DNA of 47,169 bases from Actinomycetota bacterium (GTDB lineage Bacteria > Actinomycetota > Actinomycetes > S36-B12): positions 1 through 47,169 of the forward strand of contig CANFTO010000005.1 in NCBI GenBank assembly GCA_947449945.1, given 5' to 3'. Below, in pieces: positions 35,498 to 44,303 of the stretch (the stretch's first letter is position 1; each line of letters starts with the position of its first letter). The translations under genes and the position numbers were made by a program. The notes under the pieces were generated by a model. It saw only the letters and a program-made list of their open reading frames with translations. It had not been told where the DNA came from and did no database searches.

Positions 35498-36352
35498 GTG
35501 AGCGCAAAAATTAGGGCTGTAGCCACGCCAGTTAAATCGATTTTTGGGGATTATGGAACCCATCAAGGCTCGCTTGCTTCGGGGGGAATGGCCTATTTCG
35601 TGTTGTTGGCTATCGCTCCGGCAGCGGTAGTCATCGGATCGGTAGCGGGAGCGGTGATTGGGCCAGAACGCACCAAAGCCGCGATTCAAGCCATCGTTGA
35701 ACAGATTCCCAACAACGGGAAAGATTTCCACACATCCGTTGAATCAATTCTGAACGTCATGACTGGTGCTTCAGTGAGTGCGTTGACGATCACTTCCATT
35801 GCAAGCTTCTTTGTTGCAATTTATGCATCATCCAAAGCAATCATGGCATTACGCATTGCTCTGGATCGGTCTTTTGGATTCACCAGCGAGCGGCACGGTC
35901 TGTTAGGGCGGGTGCGTGATGCAGTGGTCACTTTGATCGGCCTACTGGTGATTGTTGCAGTGCTGATCGCCCTGACGCTGTTGCCCAGAATCCTCAGTGC
36001 ATTCGGTATTGACGGCTTCAAATTCTCAACTGGGATTGCGGTTATTGATTGGTTGATCTACCTCGCCATCGTGTGGTTCGCGGTGATCGCTCTCTACAAG
36101 TGGGCACCAAGTCGAAGCGGTTTAGTCACTTGGCGCTCGCCCATAGCAATTCTCGTGGCTGTTTGGCTCTTAGGGGCCAGTATCGGTGTAGGAATCTATG
36201 TCGGGTTTTCGTCAACAATTGGCGTCACGATTGCAGCATTTGGTGCACCAATGGTCATTTTGCTGTGGCTGTACTTCTCGTTTATCGGTGTGTTGCTAGG
36301 GGCGGAAGCGCAGATGTATCTCAATAAGCAAGGAGTTCGAACTCATGGCTGA
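35498..36352 (+). CDS. YihY/BrkB-family inner membrane protein
   Basis: Integral membrane protein of 284 residues with about six hydrophobic segments, of the YihY (formerly ribonuclease BN) family, whose role is unclear. Conserved pieces include ASGGMAYFVLLAIAPAAVV near the start, the SSKAIMALRIALDRSFG block and the C-terminal FGAPMVILLWLYFSFIGVLLGAE. The GTG start has no good ribosome site, but a stop lies five codons upstream and no earlier start exists. Its last 8 bp overlap the PPK2 gene, so they form an operon. Confidence 0.88.
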   Translation: MSAKIRAVATPVKSIFGDYGTHQGSLASGGMAYFVLLAIAPAAVVIGSVAGAVIGPERTKAAIQAIVEQIPNNGKDFHTSVESILNVMTGASVSALTITSIASFFVAIYASSKAIMALRIALDRSFGFTSERHGLLGRVRDAVVTLIGLLVIVAVLIALTLLPRILSAFGIDGFKFSTGIAVIDWLIYLAIVWFAVIALYKWAPSRSGLVTWRSPIAILVAVWLLGASIGVGIYVGFSSTIGVTIAAFGAPMVILLWLYFSFIGVLLGAEAQMYLNKQGVRTHG

Positions 36353-37259
36353 TGAAAACAAGGAGCAAGAACTCCTCACCAAGCAGCGCTGGCATCGCAT
36401 CGTGGAAAAGTTCATGGTGAAACCAGGTTCAAAGGTTAATCTCGATCAAGATTTTGACCCTGCAATTACGCCAAAAGGATTCAATAAAGAGTCCAGTGCT
36501 GATGCTTTGCAGCAGGTCATTGATGAAATGACGGTGCTGCAAGATCGTTTTTATGCAGAAAGTTCTCGCTCTTTGCTCGTTGTGTTTCAGGCGACAGATG
36601 CTGCAGGCAAAGATGGAACGATTAAGCACGTGATGAGCGGATTAAATCCTGAGGGGGTGGATGTCCATTCATTTAAAGCACCATCGCATTTAGAAATGGC
36701 TCATGACTTCCTTTGGCGCCATCAAGTTGCATTACCGGCTCTTGGAAAAATTGCGATCTTCAATCGGTCGCATTACGAAAATGTGCTGGTTACTAAAGTG
36801 CATCCCGATCTGATCTGGCCGGCGGCTGATCGCAATGTGCCAAGAGAAAAACTCTGGGCACAACGGTACGAAGCCATCAACAATTGGGAGCGACACCTTG
36901 TTGATAGCGGTACCGCAATAGTCAAAATTTTCTTGAACTTGTCCAAGGATGTGCAGCGCAAGCGTTTCCTGCAGCGTATTGATGAGCCGGAAAAAAACTG
37001 GAAGTTTTCCCCCGCTGATTTACATGAGCGTGAACATTGGGATGAATATCGCAGTGCCTTTTCGGACATGTTGAGTGCAACAAGCACAAAGTGGGCGCCT
37101 TGGTACGTGGTTCCTGCAGATCACAAATGGGCGACCAGATTGATCACAAGCGGGATAATTTTGCACGCGCTTGAAGATATCGATCCACATTACCCAGATG
37201 TTGACGCGGCTACGCGCGCGGAACTCATTGCTGCGCGTGAACACCTCACGACAGAATGA
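36345..37259 (+). CDS. Polyphosphate kinase 2 family protein (PPK2)
   Basis: Phosphotransferase of 304 residues using polyphosphate to phosphorylate nucleotides. Walker A is DAAGKDGTIKHV (about residues 85-96) and Walker B with the lid is FNRSHYENVLV. The segment MSGLNPEGVDVHSFKAPS and DFLWRHQ match the class III-like subgroup, whose members can phosphorylate both AMP and ADP. The ATG overlaps the upstream YihY gene by 8 bp and GGAG lies 9 nt before it. Nucleotide preference cannot be read from sequence. Confidence 0.9.
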   Translation: MADENKEQELLTKQRWHRIVEKFMVKPGSKVNLDQDFDPAITPKGFNKESSADALQQVIDEMTVLQDRFYAESSRSLLVVFQATDAAGKDGTIKHVMSGLNPEGVDVHSFKAPSHLEMAHDFLWRHQVALPALGKIAIFNRSHYENVLVTKVHPDLIWPAADRNVPREKLWAQRYEAINNWERHLVDSGTAIVKIFLNLSKDVQRKRFLQRIDEPEKNWKFSPADLHEREHWDEYRSAFSDMLSATSTKWAPWYVVPADHKWATRLITSGIILHALEDIDPHYPDVDAATRAELIAAREHLTTE

Positions 37260-37369
37260 TGTTCCCAAGCATGAAAAAGTTATCCACAGGTAAAGATTTT
37301 TGGCTTTGTTTGGAATGACTTGTCACGCAGGATGGGATCGGACTCGAATCGGGGGATGAGGGTCGAAAA

Positions 37370-37407
37370 GAAGAAGGGCTCCCACCAAGCGGTGGAAGCC
37401 CTTCTTC
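37370..37407 (-). terminator. cspA terminator
   Basis: 11-bp stem GAAGAAGGGCT / AGCCCTTCTTC (37370-37380 and 37397-37407) extended by CCACC/GGTGG, followed on the minus strand by TTTTCG. It lies 10 bp past the cspA stop. Confidence 0.75.
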
Positions 37408-37417
37408 GTACACAACG

Positions 37418-37621
37418 CTAGATTGCGCGGACCGCATCTGCCTGAGGTCCCTTTGGTCCCTGGACAACTTCGAATTCAACCAACTGGTTTTCTTCGAGGC
37501 TGCGGTAGCCATCGGACTGAATCGCTGAGAAGTGAACGAAGACGTCTGGGCCGCCTTCAGCTTGGGCGATGAAGCCGAAGCCCTTTTCAGCGTTGAACCA
37601 CTTCACGGTTCCTTGAGCCAT
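37418..37621 (-). CDS. cspA: Cold-shock protein, CspA family
   Basis: Single-stranded nucleic-acid-binding protein of 67 residues made of one cold-shock domain. RNP1 is KGFGFIA and RNP2 is VFVHFSAI; the start [14 protein letters not shown] is typical of actinobacterial Csp. It acts as an RNA chaperone. GGAGA lies upstream of the ATG. A sigma-70-type promoter (TTTGCA-N17-TATGCT) is about 170 bp upstream, giving a long leader with a perfect hairpin. Confidence 0.95.
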   Translation of the reverse strand: MAQGTVKWFNAEKGFGFIAQAEGGPDVFVHFSAIQSDGYRSLEENQLVEFEVVQGPKGPQADAVRAI

Positions 37622-37646
37622 AATGCAATTTCTCCTAACGGAACAA

Positions 37647-37671
37647 CATGATGAGCACTTCGCTCATCATG
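37647..37671 (-). promoter_or_regulatory. Hairpin in the cspA leader
   Basis: Perfect 10-bp stem CATGATGAGC / GCTCATCATG with a 5-nt loop, 26 bp upstream of the cspA start codon. It could regulate translation or stability of the cold-shock mRNA. Confidence 0.55.
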
Positions 37672-37792
37672 GGGCGCAACCCACAATCCTTTGTTCCGTT
37701 TCCTTGCATGTGCTGAGAAACCTGTGTGCCCATCACCGAAGTGACCGGGCACGGTCGAACGCTGGTACTTGATGCGGCCTTGCCTAAGAAAA

Positions 37793-37821
37793 AGCATAGT
37801 GCCCTAGGTCACATCTGCAAA
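37793..37821 (-). promoter_or_regulatory. cspA promoter
   Basis: Minus strand TTTGCA (37816-37821) and TATGCT (37793-37798) separated by 17 bp. Transcription would start near 37786, leaving a leader of about 165 nt. Confidence 0.55.
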
Positions 37822-37883
37822 TGCAATCCCCCTATAAAAGCGCTGAGCGGAGCGTGGCTTGGGTTCAATTCCATGTCACTCGG

Positions 37884-37889
37884 TACGCT
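37884..37889 (+). promoter_or_regulatory. -10 box of argS (leaderless)
   Basis: TACGCT ends exactly 6 nt before GTG 37896. It fixes this start over an open frame that reaches back to 37821. Confidence 0.5.
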
Positions 37890-37895
37890 CACGCG

Positions 37896-39548
37896 GTGAC
37901 TCCAGATGCCCTATCGCACGCAATTCGACAAGTATTGGTCGAAGTGGCGGCCGAGGGCATCGCAATCCAGGTGCCAGACGTGGTCCATGTAGAGCGTCCC
38001 AAGAATCGTGATCACGGCGACTACGCAACAAATGTTGCACTTACGCTTGCCAAGCCCGCAGGTATCGCTCCTCGCGTGCTTGCTGAGGCCATCGTGACTC
38101 GACTCAACTGTGTTGCGGGTGTGAGCTCAACGGAGATTGCCGGTCCGGGGTTCATCAACATTCGCCTTGATAGTGCTGCACAGGGAGAACTTGCTCGCAG
38201 CATCGTTGAGCAAGGGTCATCCTTTGGCCACAACACGGCGTTGGCGGGTCATGTCATCAACGTTGAATATATTTCTGCGAACCCCACAGGTCCCCTTCAT
38301 TTAGGTCATACACGTTGGGCTGCAGTTGGTAGTGCCATCTCGAATGTACTTGCGGCAGCTGGTGCAAAAACGTCATCCGAGTTTTATATCAATGACCGTG
38401 GCGTCCAGATGGATAAGTTCGGCGCATCCGTAATGGCCGCAGCTCACGGTCAGCCAGTACCTGAAGATGGGTACCACGGCGCCTACATCGTTGATCTTGC
38501 CGCGCAAATAAAAGCAGAAGAGCCTGAACTATTTGACCTGCCTGATGATGAGCAGCTCGCGGGATTCCGTGAGGCCGCCTACAAGCGTCAATTGCATCAA
38601 CAGCAGCAAGTGCTAGCACTGTTCAACACTCATTTTGATGTGTGGTCGTCTGAGCGTGCACTTCATGAGTCGAACGCAGTGGAAACTGGCTTTGCGAAGT
38701 TACGTAAGCAAGGTCATGTGTTTGAACACGAAGGTGCCACCTGGTTGCGCACCACCGAGTTCGGTGATGACAAAGATCGCGTGCTGATTAAGGCTGATGG
38801 CGAATACACGTATTTCGCTTCGGATACTGCATATTTCGTTAATAAGCGTGATCGCGGTTTTGATATCTGCATCTATCTGCTTGGTGCCGATCACCATGGT
38901 TATGTGAACCGATTGAAGGCAGTTGCACAGTGCAATGGCGACGATAAAGGTGCAGCTGAAGTGTTGATTGGTCAGCTCGTCAAGATCACAAAAGGCGGGG
39001 AAGAGGTCAAACTCTCCAAGCGTTCAGGCAATATCGTCACGCTTGAAGAGCTGGTGGAAGAAGTTGGCGTAGATGCTGCGCGTTACTCACTTATTCGCTA
39101 CCCGGTGGATTCTCCACTAACGCTTGATCTTGAGGTCATTGCTCAACGCACGAATGACAATCCTGTCTATTACGTCCAATATGCACATGCTCGATTGGCA
39201 TCTGTGCTCCGTAATGCTGCAGATCTCAAGATTGATTGGGCCGCTGCGGATTTTGATCCAGGTCTCCTGTCACATGAGCGTGAAAATGAACTCTTGGGAG
39301 CTCTTGGTGAGTTCCCACGAATCGTGGCCAGTGCCGCAGAGTTGCGAGAACCGCACCGAGTTGCCCGATACCTTGAGGAGTTAGGCGCTGGCTATCACCG
39401 TTTCTACGATGCCTGCCGCGTGCTGCCTCGTGGTGATGAAGCGATCACACCAGAGCACATTGCGCGACTTTGGCTATGTGCAGCTGCTCGCCAGACTCTG
39501 GCAAATGGTTTGGCACTTCTTGGTGTCAGCGCGCCTGAGCGAATGTAA
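37896..39548 (+). CDS. argS: Arginyl-tRNA synthetase
   Basis: Charges tRNA-Arg, cytosolic, 550 residues. Class I motifs are HIGH-like PTGPLHLGHTR (about residue 130) and the KMSKS-like VKLSKRSGN (about 370). The N-terminal Add-1 domain and the C-terminal DALR anticodon domain (YYVQYAHARLASVLRN) are present. GTG 37896 is preferred: TACGCT ends 6 nt upstream, and family members start close to TPDALS. It opens the argS-lysA...rho cluster common in actinobacteria. Confidence 0.95.
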   Translation: MTPDALSHAIRQVLVEVAAEGIAIQVPDVVHVERPKNRDHGDYATNVALTLAKPAGIAPRVLAEAIVTRLNCVAGVSSTEIAGPGFINIRLDSAAQGELARSIVEQGSSFGHNTALAGHVINVEYISANPTGPLHLGHTRWAAVGSAISNVLAAAGAKTSSEFYINDRGVQMDKFGASVMAAAHGQPVPEDGYHGAYIVDLAAQIKAEEPELFDLPDDEQLAGFREAAYKRQLHQQQQVLALFNTHFDVWSSERALHESNAVETGFAKLRKQGHVFEHEGATWLRTTEFGDDKDRVLIKADGEYTYFASDTAYFVNKRDRGFDICIYLLGADHHGYVNRLKAVAQCNGDDKGAAEVLIGQLVKITKGGEEVKLSKRSGNIVTLEELVEEVGVDAARYSLIRYPVDSPLTLDLEVIAQRTNDNPVYYVQYAHARLASVLRNAADLKIDWAAADFDPGLLSHERENELLGALGEFPRIVASAAELREPHRVARYLEELGAGYHRFYDACRVLPRGDEAITPEHIARLWLCAAARQTLANGLALLGVSAPERM

Positions 39549-39567
39549 TTTCGCTTCTTGTATGCCC

Positions 39568-39573
39568 TAACCT
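39568..39573 (+). promoter_or_regulatory. -10 box of lysA (leaderless)
   Basis: TAACCT ends 6 nt before ATG 39580. It implies a separate promoter between argS and lysA. Confidence 0.45.
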
Positions 39574-39579
39574 TTCAAC

Positions 39580-40896
39580 ATGTCCAATGTCTGGCCGCTT
39601 TCGGCTACTCGAGACTCTGATGGTGCACTGAGCATTGGTGGAGTCGATGTTCGCGATGCAGCAGCCGAATTTGGAACGCCTTTGTTCCTCTTAGATGAAG
39701 CTGATATTCGGGCACGTGCTGGTGCATATCGTCGAGCAGCCGAAAGCGTGGGGGCTCGTAAGGTTTATTACGCAGCAAAAGCTTTTCTTTCGACCGCAGT
39801 TGCTCGTTGGGTTCACGAAGAAGGCCTAGGTCTGGACGTGGCATCGGGTGGAGAGCTTGCTGTCGCACTGCGCGCCGGTGTACCTGGGGCTGACCTTTTG
39901 TTGCACGGTAATAACAAATCTATGAGTGAAATTGAATCGGCGATGGAAGCCGGAGTCGCTCGAATAGTGGTTGATTCCTTTGAAGAGATTGTTCGTGTTG
40001 CTGACGCTGCCGCGCGAGCAGGAATAGTGCAGCCGGTTTTGGTTCGACTGACAATCGGGGTAGAGGCTCATACCCATGAATTCATAGCTACGGCACATGA
40101 AGATCAAAAATTTGGCTTCTCTGTTTCATCTGGTGCTGCCGAAGAAGCAATTCGTCGAATTGTGAAGTTGCCACCGCTGGAATTTCGTGGCTTGCATTCG
40201 CATATTGGATCGCAGATTTTCGATACCGATGGTTTTGAAGAAGCAGCAACACGCATAGTGGCTTTTGTTGCCCGACTTCGCGATGACCAAGTAATTGAGG
40301 TCGCTGAACTGGATCTTGGTGGCGGGATGGGCATTGCCTATTTGCCTTCCGACGATCCTCTTGCAATTGGCGACTTGGCCTCTCATGTTTCTGGGGTGGT
40401 CGCACGTGAATGTGCGCAGCGCAAATTGCCAGTTCCCGCTCTTGCCTTTGAGCCAGGCCGGGCAATCGTTGGGCCGGCCGGTGTCACCATCTATGAAGTG
40501 GGAACCATTAAACCTGTTGTTATAGATGGCGGTGTGCGCACGTACGTATCCGTCGATGGCGGTATGAGTGACAACATTCGCACTGCGTTATATGACGCTC
40601 GGTACACAGTAGAACTTGCATCGCGAACCTCTGATGCTGACCTCATGTTAGTTCGAGTCGTCGGGAAGCATTGCGAATCAGGTGACATCGTGATTCGTGA
40701 GGCGCACCTGCCATCAGATTTAGCCCCGGGCGATCTCTTGGCTGTTGCGGCAACGGGTGCTTACTGTCGGTCGATGGCGTCGAACTACAACTATTTGCCA
40801 AAGCCAGCCGTCGTCGGTGTCATTGATGGATCATCATCAGTTGTGCTGCGTCGCGAAACAATTGAAGACATGTTGATGTTGGATCCGGGTGCTTAA
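39580..40896 (+). CDS. lysA: Diaminopimelate decarboxylase
   Basis: PLP enzyme that decarboxylates meso-diaminopimelate to lysine, 438 residues. The PLP lysine is Lys67 in YYAAKAFL; HIGSQI and LDLGGGMGI bind the cofactor phosphate; the C-terminal motif is CESGD with GAYCRSMASNYN. These are the family marks of LysA. It follows argS by 31 bp and has its own leaderless -10 box. A perfect 19-bp terminator hairpin lies 29 bp after the stop, so transcription ends here rather than continuing to hom. Confidence 0.95.
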   Translation: MSNVWPLSATRDSDGALSIGGVDVRDAAAEFGTPLFLLDEADIRARAGAYRRAAESVGARKVYYAAKAFLSTAVARWVHEEGLGLDVASGGELAVALRAGVPGADLLLHGNNKSMSEIESAMEAGVARIVVDSFEEIVRVADAAARAGIVQPVLVRLTIGVEAHTHEFIATAHEDQKFGFSVSSGAAEEAIRRIVKLPPLEFRGLHSHIGSQIFDTDGFEEAATRIVAFVARLRDDQVIEVAELDLGGGMGIAYLPSDDPLAIGDLASHVSGVVARECAQRKLPVPALAFEPGRAIVGPAGVTIYEVGTIKPVVIDGGVRTYVSVDGGMSDNIRTALYDARYTVELASRTSDADLMLVRVVGKHCESGDIVIREAHLPSDLAPGDLLAVAATGAYCRSMASNYNYLPKPAVVGVIDGSSSVVLRRETIEDMLMLDPGA

Positions 40897-40925
40897 CTGT
40901 TTTGCGATTCGTAGATTTTTGTAAA

Positions 40926-40966
40926 ACAAAGTGGGCTGGACTTCAATGAAGTCCAGCCCACTTTGT
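40926..40966. terminator. Bidirectional terminator between lysA and aquaporin
   Basis: Perfect 19-bp stem (40926-40944 with 40948-40966) and a 3-nt loop AAT. The arms begin ACAAAG and end CTTTGT, with A-rich and T-rich flanks, so it can serve both convergent genes. Confidence 0.85.
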
Positions 40967-40976
40967 ATGTGTCGTG

Positions 40977-41723
40977 TTACTCGCGCTCTGAACCTGCGAC
41001 AAGTGATTCTTGCTCTGCATCGCTTGTGCGGGTGAGTTTCCAAACGATGACGGCAATGACCGAACCAACAAGTGGCGCAGCAATGAACAGCCAAACTTGG
41101 CTCATTGCAGTTCCGCCCTGCCACAGTGCAGGTCCAAATGAACGGGCTGGGTTTACTGATGTGCCGGTCAATGGAATGCCGACCAAGTGCACGAGGGTCA
41201 GGGTCAAACCAATTGCGATACCCGCAAACCCTGGAGCAGCTACACGCTCGGTGACCAGAAGAATGACGAGCACGAATGCGGCGGTGAGTAGGGCTTCGAG
41301 TACGAAAGCACCGCTGCCGTTAATGGCGCCATTGTCATAACTATTTGTGCCAAGTGCGCCGGTGTAGTCGGTGACGCCGTAGTTCGAAACGAACAGTTTC
41401 AGGACACCACCTGCTGCGATTGCACCAACGAATTGCGCGATCCAGTACCCGACAGCTTCACCTGCTGGCATCCGCCGTCCAAGGAGCATGCCCAAGGTGA
41501 CCGCTGGGTTGACGTGTGCGCCGGAAACTGGGCCAAAGGCGTAGGCGATGCCCAGAAGCACCAAGCCGAAGGCCAATGCCACACCCACGACGCCGTTACC
41601 CGGGCCATTGCCATCAGTGCCGACCTTGGCCGCAATGCCAAAGACAGCTGCGCCGACGGCAAGGAAGACCAAGAGGAAGGTACCCACTGCTTCAGCAATG
41701 AGTTTTCTGGTGAGTTGATTCAT
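40977..41723 (-). CDS. Aquaporin (MIP family)
   Basis: Membrane channel for water or small solutes, 248 residues with six hydrophobic segments. The two pore motifs are HVNPAVT and SVNPARS, both intact NPA. The N-terminus AEAVGTFLLVFLAVG and the general layout fit the AqpZ-like group. The start is ATG 41723, as GAGGAG is 7 nt upstream. It lies on the strand opposite to its neighbours and separates lysA from hom, which are usually adjacent in this cluster. Confidence 0.93.
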   Translation of the reverse strand: MNQLTRKLIAEAVGTFLLVFLAVGAAVFGIAAKVGTDGNGPGNGVVGVALAFGLVLLGIAYAFGPVSGAHVNPAVTLGMLLGRRMPAGEAVGYWIAQFVGAIAAGGVLKLFVSNYGVTDYTGALGTNSYDNGAINGSGAFVLEALLTAAFVLVILLVTERVAAPGFAGIAIGLTLTLVHLVGIPLTGTSVNPARSFGPALWQGGTAMSQVWLFIAAPLVGSVIAVIVWKLTRTSDAEQESLVAGSERE

Positions 41724-41933
41724 GTCAGGACTCCTCAATAGGGGGAAGTTATGAGCCGCACGTTAGGGATTCATGGGGCATAGGTGTGGGATGCGCGCGC
41801 AACTTCAATGATCTTGCCCCAGACAAGGGGGACAAAAAGGGAGGTCTCGGTCAGGAATCGCCCCCCACCGATGCGCGGATAAGCGGGCGGACCTGAGAGG
41901 CTATGACGTCTGACCCGCCCATCTGGAGTACTC

Positions 41934-43238
41934 ATGCCGACCGAAAGCGCCCCTCGTCCCGTCACGGTGGCAGTTTTGGGTGGAGGCACGGTCGGCACTC
42001 AGGTCGCTCGCTTGCTGACCGACCGAGATACTGATCTTCATATCCGCATGGGTACATCGCTCAAGCTCACCAAGGTCGCGGTCCGCGATCTAACAAAAGC
42101 GCGTGACATCGACCCTCAATACCTCTCTGATGACGCAATGGCGGTGGCGACCTCCGGCGCCGACATCGTGGTTGAGCTCATCGGCGGCATCGAGCCAGCA
42201 AAATCATTGATCATGGCTGCGATTAAGGCTGGATCGAGTGTGGTCACGGCAAATAAAGCATTGTTGGCTTCCGATGGTGCGTCGCTGTACGCAGCAGCCG
42301 AAGCTGAAGGCGTCGATATCTTCTTCGAAGCATCGGTGGCAGGAGCAATTCCGATTGTGCGTGTTCTTCAAGAGTCACTTTCAGGTGATCACGTCACCAA
42401 AATCATGGGCATCGTCAATGGCACGACTAACTACATCCTGACCAAGATGGAAGAAGATGGTGCATCTTTTGCGGACGCGCTTACTGAAGCCCAAGCACTT
42501 GGTTATGCAGAAGCTGATCCCACCGCAGATGTTGAGGGCCACGATGCGGCATCAAAGGCTGCCATCCTTGCTGAACTTGCCTTCCATACGCACGTCACTC
42601 GCGAAGATGTATTTTGCGAAGGCATTTCCAATGTTTCCATTGAAGATATCCGCGCTGCGAAAAATATGGGTTGCGTGATCAAGCTGCTAGCAATTGCTGA
42701 ACGAATGCCTGATGACAGTGGCGTGATTGTTCGCGTGCACCCAACAATGGTTCCTCAAGAGCATCCGCTTGCCAGCGTTCGCGATGCTTTCAACGCCGTC
42801 TTCGTAGAAACAGAAGCGGCTGGCGAATTAATGTTTTACGGACGAGGCGCAGGCGGCGCACCAACTGCTTCCGCTGTTCTTGGTGACGTCGTAGTTGCGG
42901 CACGCAATCGACTCACTGGTTCAACTGGCTGGGGCGAAAGTGCTGACGTGCAGTACCCCGTACTTCCTATTAGCGAAGCATCCACGTGCTACTACGTAAA
43001 TCTCGATGTGGCTGATCGCCCAGGAGCGCTAGCTAGCATCGCGCAGGCATTTGCTGATGCAGGAGTGAGCATTCAAGTTGTTCGTCAAGATGGTCACGGT
43101 GAAGGTGCCGGACTCATCGTTCGTACCCATCGCGCAAGTGATGGTGCATTGCAAGACACAGTCAATCGGCTGCGCAAACTCTCGACAGTGAAAGCTGTTG
43201 TCGGTGTGATGCGAGTCGAGGGTGAGGCAGGGGCATAA
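41934..43238 (+). CDS. hom: Homoserine dehydrogenase
   Basis: Reduces aspartate semialdehyde to homoserine with NAD(P)H, 434 residues. The Rossmann motif is LGGGTVGTQVA at the N-terminus; the catalytic part contains GIVNGTTNYIL and GYAEADPTADVEG. The C-terminal ~80 residues are an ACT domain (VADRPGALASIAQAFADAGVSI), implying threonine feedback. GGAG is 5 nt before the ATG. thrC starts 3 bp after the stop. The 210 bp upstream hold its promoter and the aquaporin leader; nothing else is evident. Confidence 0.95.
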   Translation: MPTESAPRPVTVAVLGGGTVGTQVARLLTDRDTDLHIRMGTSLKLTKVAVRDLTKARDIDPQYLSDDAMAVATSGADIVVELIGGIEPAKSLIMAAIKAGSSVVTANKALLASDGASLYAAAEAEGVDIFFEASVAGAIPIVRVLQESLSGDHVTKIMGIVNGTTNYILTKMEEDGASFADALTEAQALGYAEADPTADVEGHDAASKAAILAELAFHTHVTREDVFCEGISNVSIEDIRAAKNMGCVIKLLAIAERMPDDSGVIVRVHPTMVPQEHPLASVRDAFNAVFVETEAAGELMFYGRGAGGAPTASAVLGDVVVAARNRLTGSTGWGESADVQYPVLPISEASTCYYVNLDVADRPGALASIAQAFADAGVSIQVVRQDGHGEGAGLIVRTHRASDGALQDTVNRLRKLSTVKAVVGVMRVEGEAGA

Positions 43239-43241
43239 CCA

Positions 43242-44300
43242 GTGGCACATCAATGGCGTGGACTTATCGAGGAGTATCGGGATCGCTTGCCGGTCTCTGC
43301 GAACACTCCTGTGATCACCCTGCGTGAAGGTGGCACGCCGCTCGTTCCTGCCTGTGTGCTCAGTGAAATGACCGGATGTGAAGTCTGGTTGAAGTACGAC
43401 GGGGCTAACCCAACGGGTTCATTCAAGGATCGCGGCATGACCATGGCGATCTCAAAAGCAGCAGAAGATGGCGCAAAGGCAGTGATTTGTGCCTCCACCG
43501 GTAACACCAGTGCTTCTGCCACTGCTTATGCGGTTAAAGCTGGCATGGTGAGTGCGGTACTTATTCCTGAGGGCAAAATCGCAATGGGCAAACTTGCTCA
43601 GGCAATTGTTCATGGCGCAACGATTTTGCAGGTTGAAGGTAACTTCGATGATTGCCTGACCTTGGCGCGGGGGCTTGCCGACGAATACCCGGTAGCACTT
43701 GTGAACAGTGTGAATCCTGCTCGAATCGAAGGTCAGAAAACAGCAGCCTTTGAGATTGTCGACATGCTTGGCAAGGCGCCGGACATTCATTGCTTGCCAG
43801 TGGGTAACGCGGGAAATATCACCGCGTATTGGAAGGGCTATAGCGAGTACGCCGCTGATGGTGTGTCGCAGTCGCGACCGCGGATGTGGGGATTCCAGGC
43901 TGAAGGCTCTGCTCCATTGGTGTACGGCGCTCCCGTGAAAAATCCAGAAACGATTGCCACCGCGATTCGCATCGGCAATCCAGCATCTTGGGATTACGCA
44001 ATTGCTGCGCGTGATGATTCGGGTGGCTTGATTCATGCGGTGACTGACGAAGAAATCCTTGCTGCATATCACCTTCTTGCGAGTCGAGAAGCTTTGTTCT
44101 GCGAACCAGCGTCAGCGGCCAGTGTTGCTGGATTGTTGAAACTCCATGCTGCGGGCAAGTTGGATAAGGGTCAGCTCGTGGTGTGCACGCTCACCGGCAA
44201 CGGTTTGAAAGACACCCAGTGGGCAATGGAAGGGGCCAAGGCTCCTGTAGTTGTGCCCGTGGATGCGCACGCGGCAGCTCAGGCACTGGGTCTGGCTTAA
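43242..44300 (+). CDS. thrC: Threonine synthase
   Basis: PLP-dependent enzyme converting O-phosphohomoserine to threonine, 352 residues, the short actinobacterial form. The PLP lysine is Lys62 in [11 protein letters not shown]; the phosphate loop is [13 protein letters not shown], and [13 protein letters not shown] precedes it. GTG 43242 starts 3 bp after the hom stop, so translation is coupled, and thrB follows 3 bp downstream. All three form the hom-thrC-thrB operon. Confidence 0.95.
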   Translation: MAHQWRGLIEEYRDRLPVSANTPVITLREGGTPLVPACVLSEMTGCEVWLKYDGANPTGSFKDRGMTMAISKAAEDGAKAVICASTGNTSASATAYAVKAGMVSAVLIPEGKIAMGKLAQAIVHGATILQVEGNFDDCLTLARGLADEYPVALVNSVNPARIEGQKTAAFEIVDMLGKAPDIHCLPVGNAGNITAYWKGYSEYAADGVSQSRPRMWGFQAEGSAPLVYGAPVKNPETIATAIRIGNPASWDYAIAARDDSGGLIHAVTDEEILAAYHLLASREALFCEPASAASVAGLLKLHAAGKLDKGQLVVCTLTGNGLKDTQWAMEGAKAPVVVPVDAHAAAQALGLA

Positions 44301-44303
44301 TCC

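Noticed and set aside
34950-35501. Plus-strand open frame over yhhQ and the tRNA
   Set aside because: It spans a complete tRNA gene and lacks protein-like composition.
41904-41990. Possible threonine attenuator peptide upstream of hom (frame starting ATG ACG)
   Set aside because: It has no run of Thr or Ile codons and overlaps hom with no terminator hairpin.
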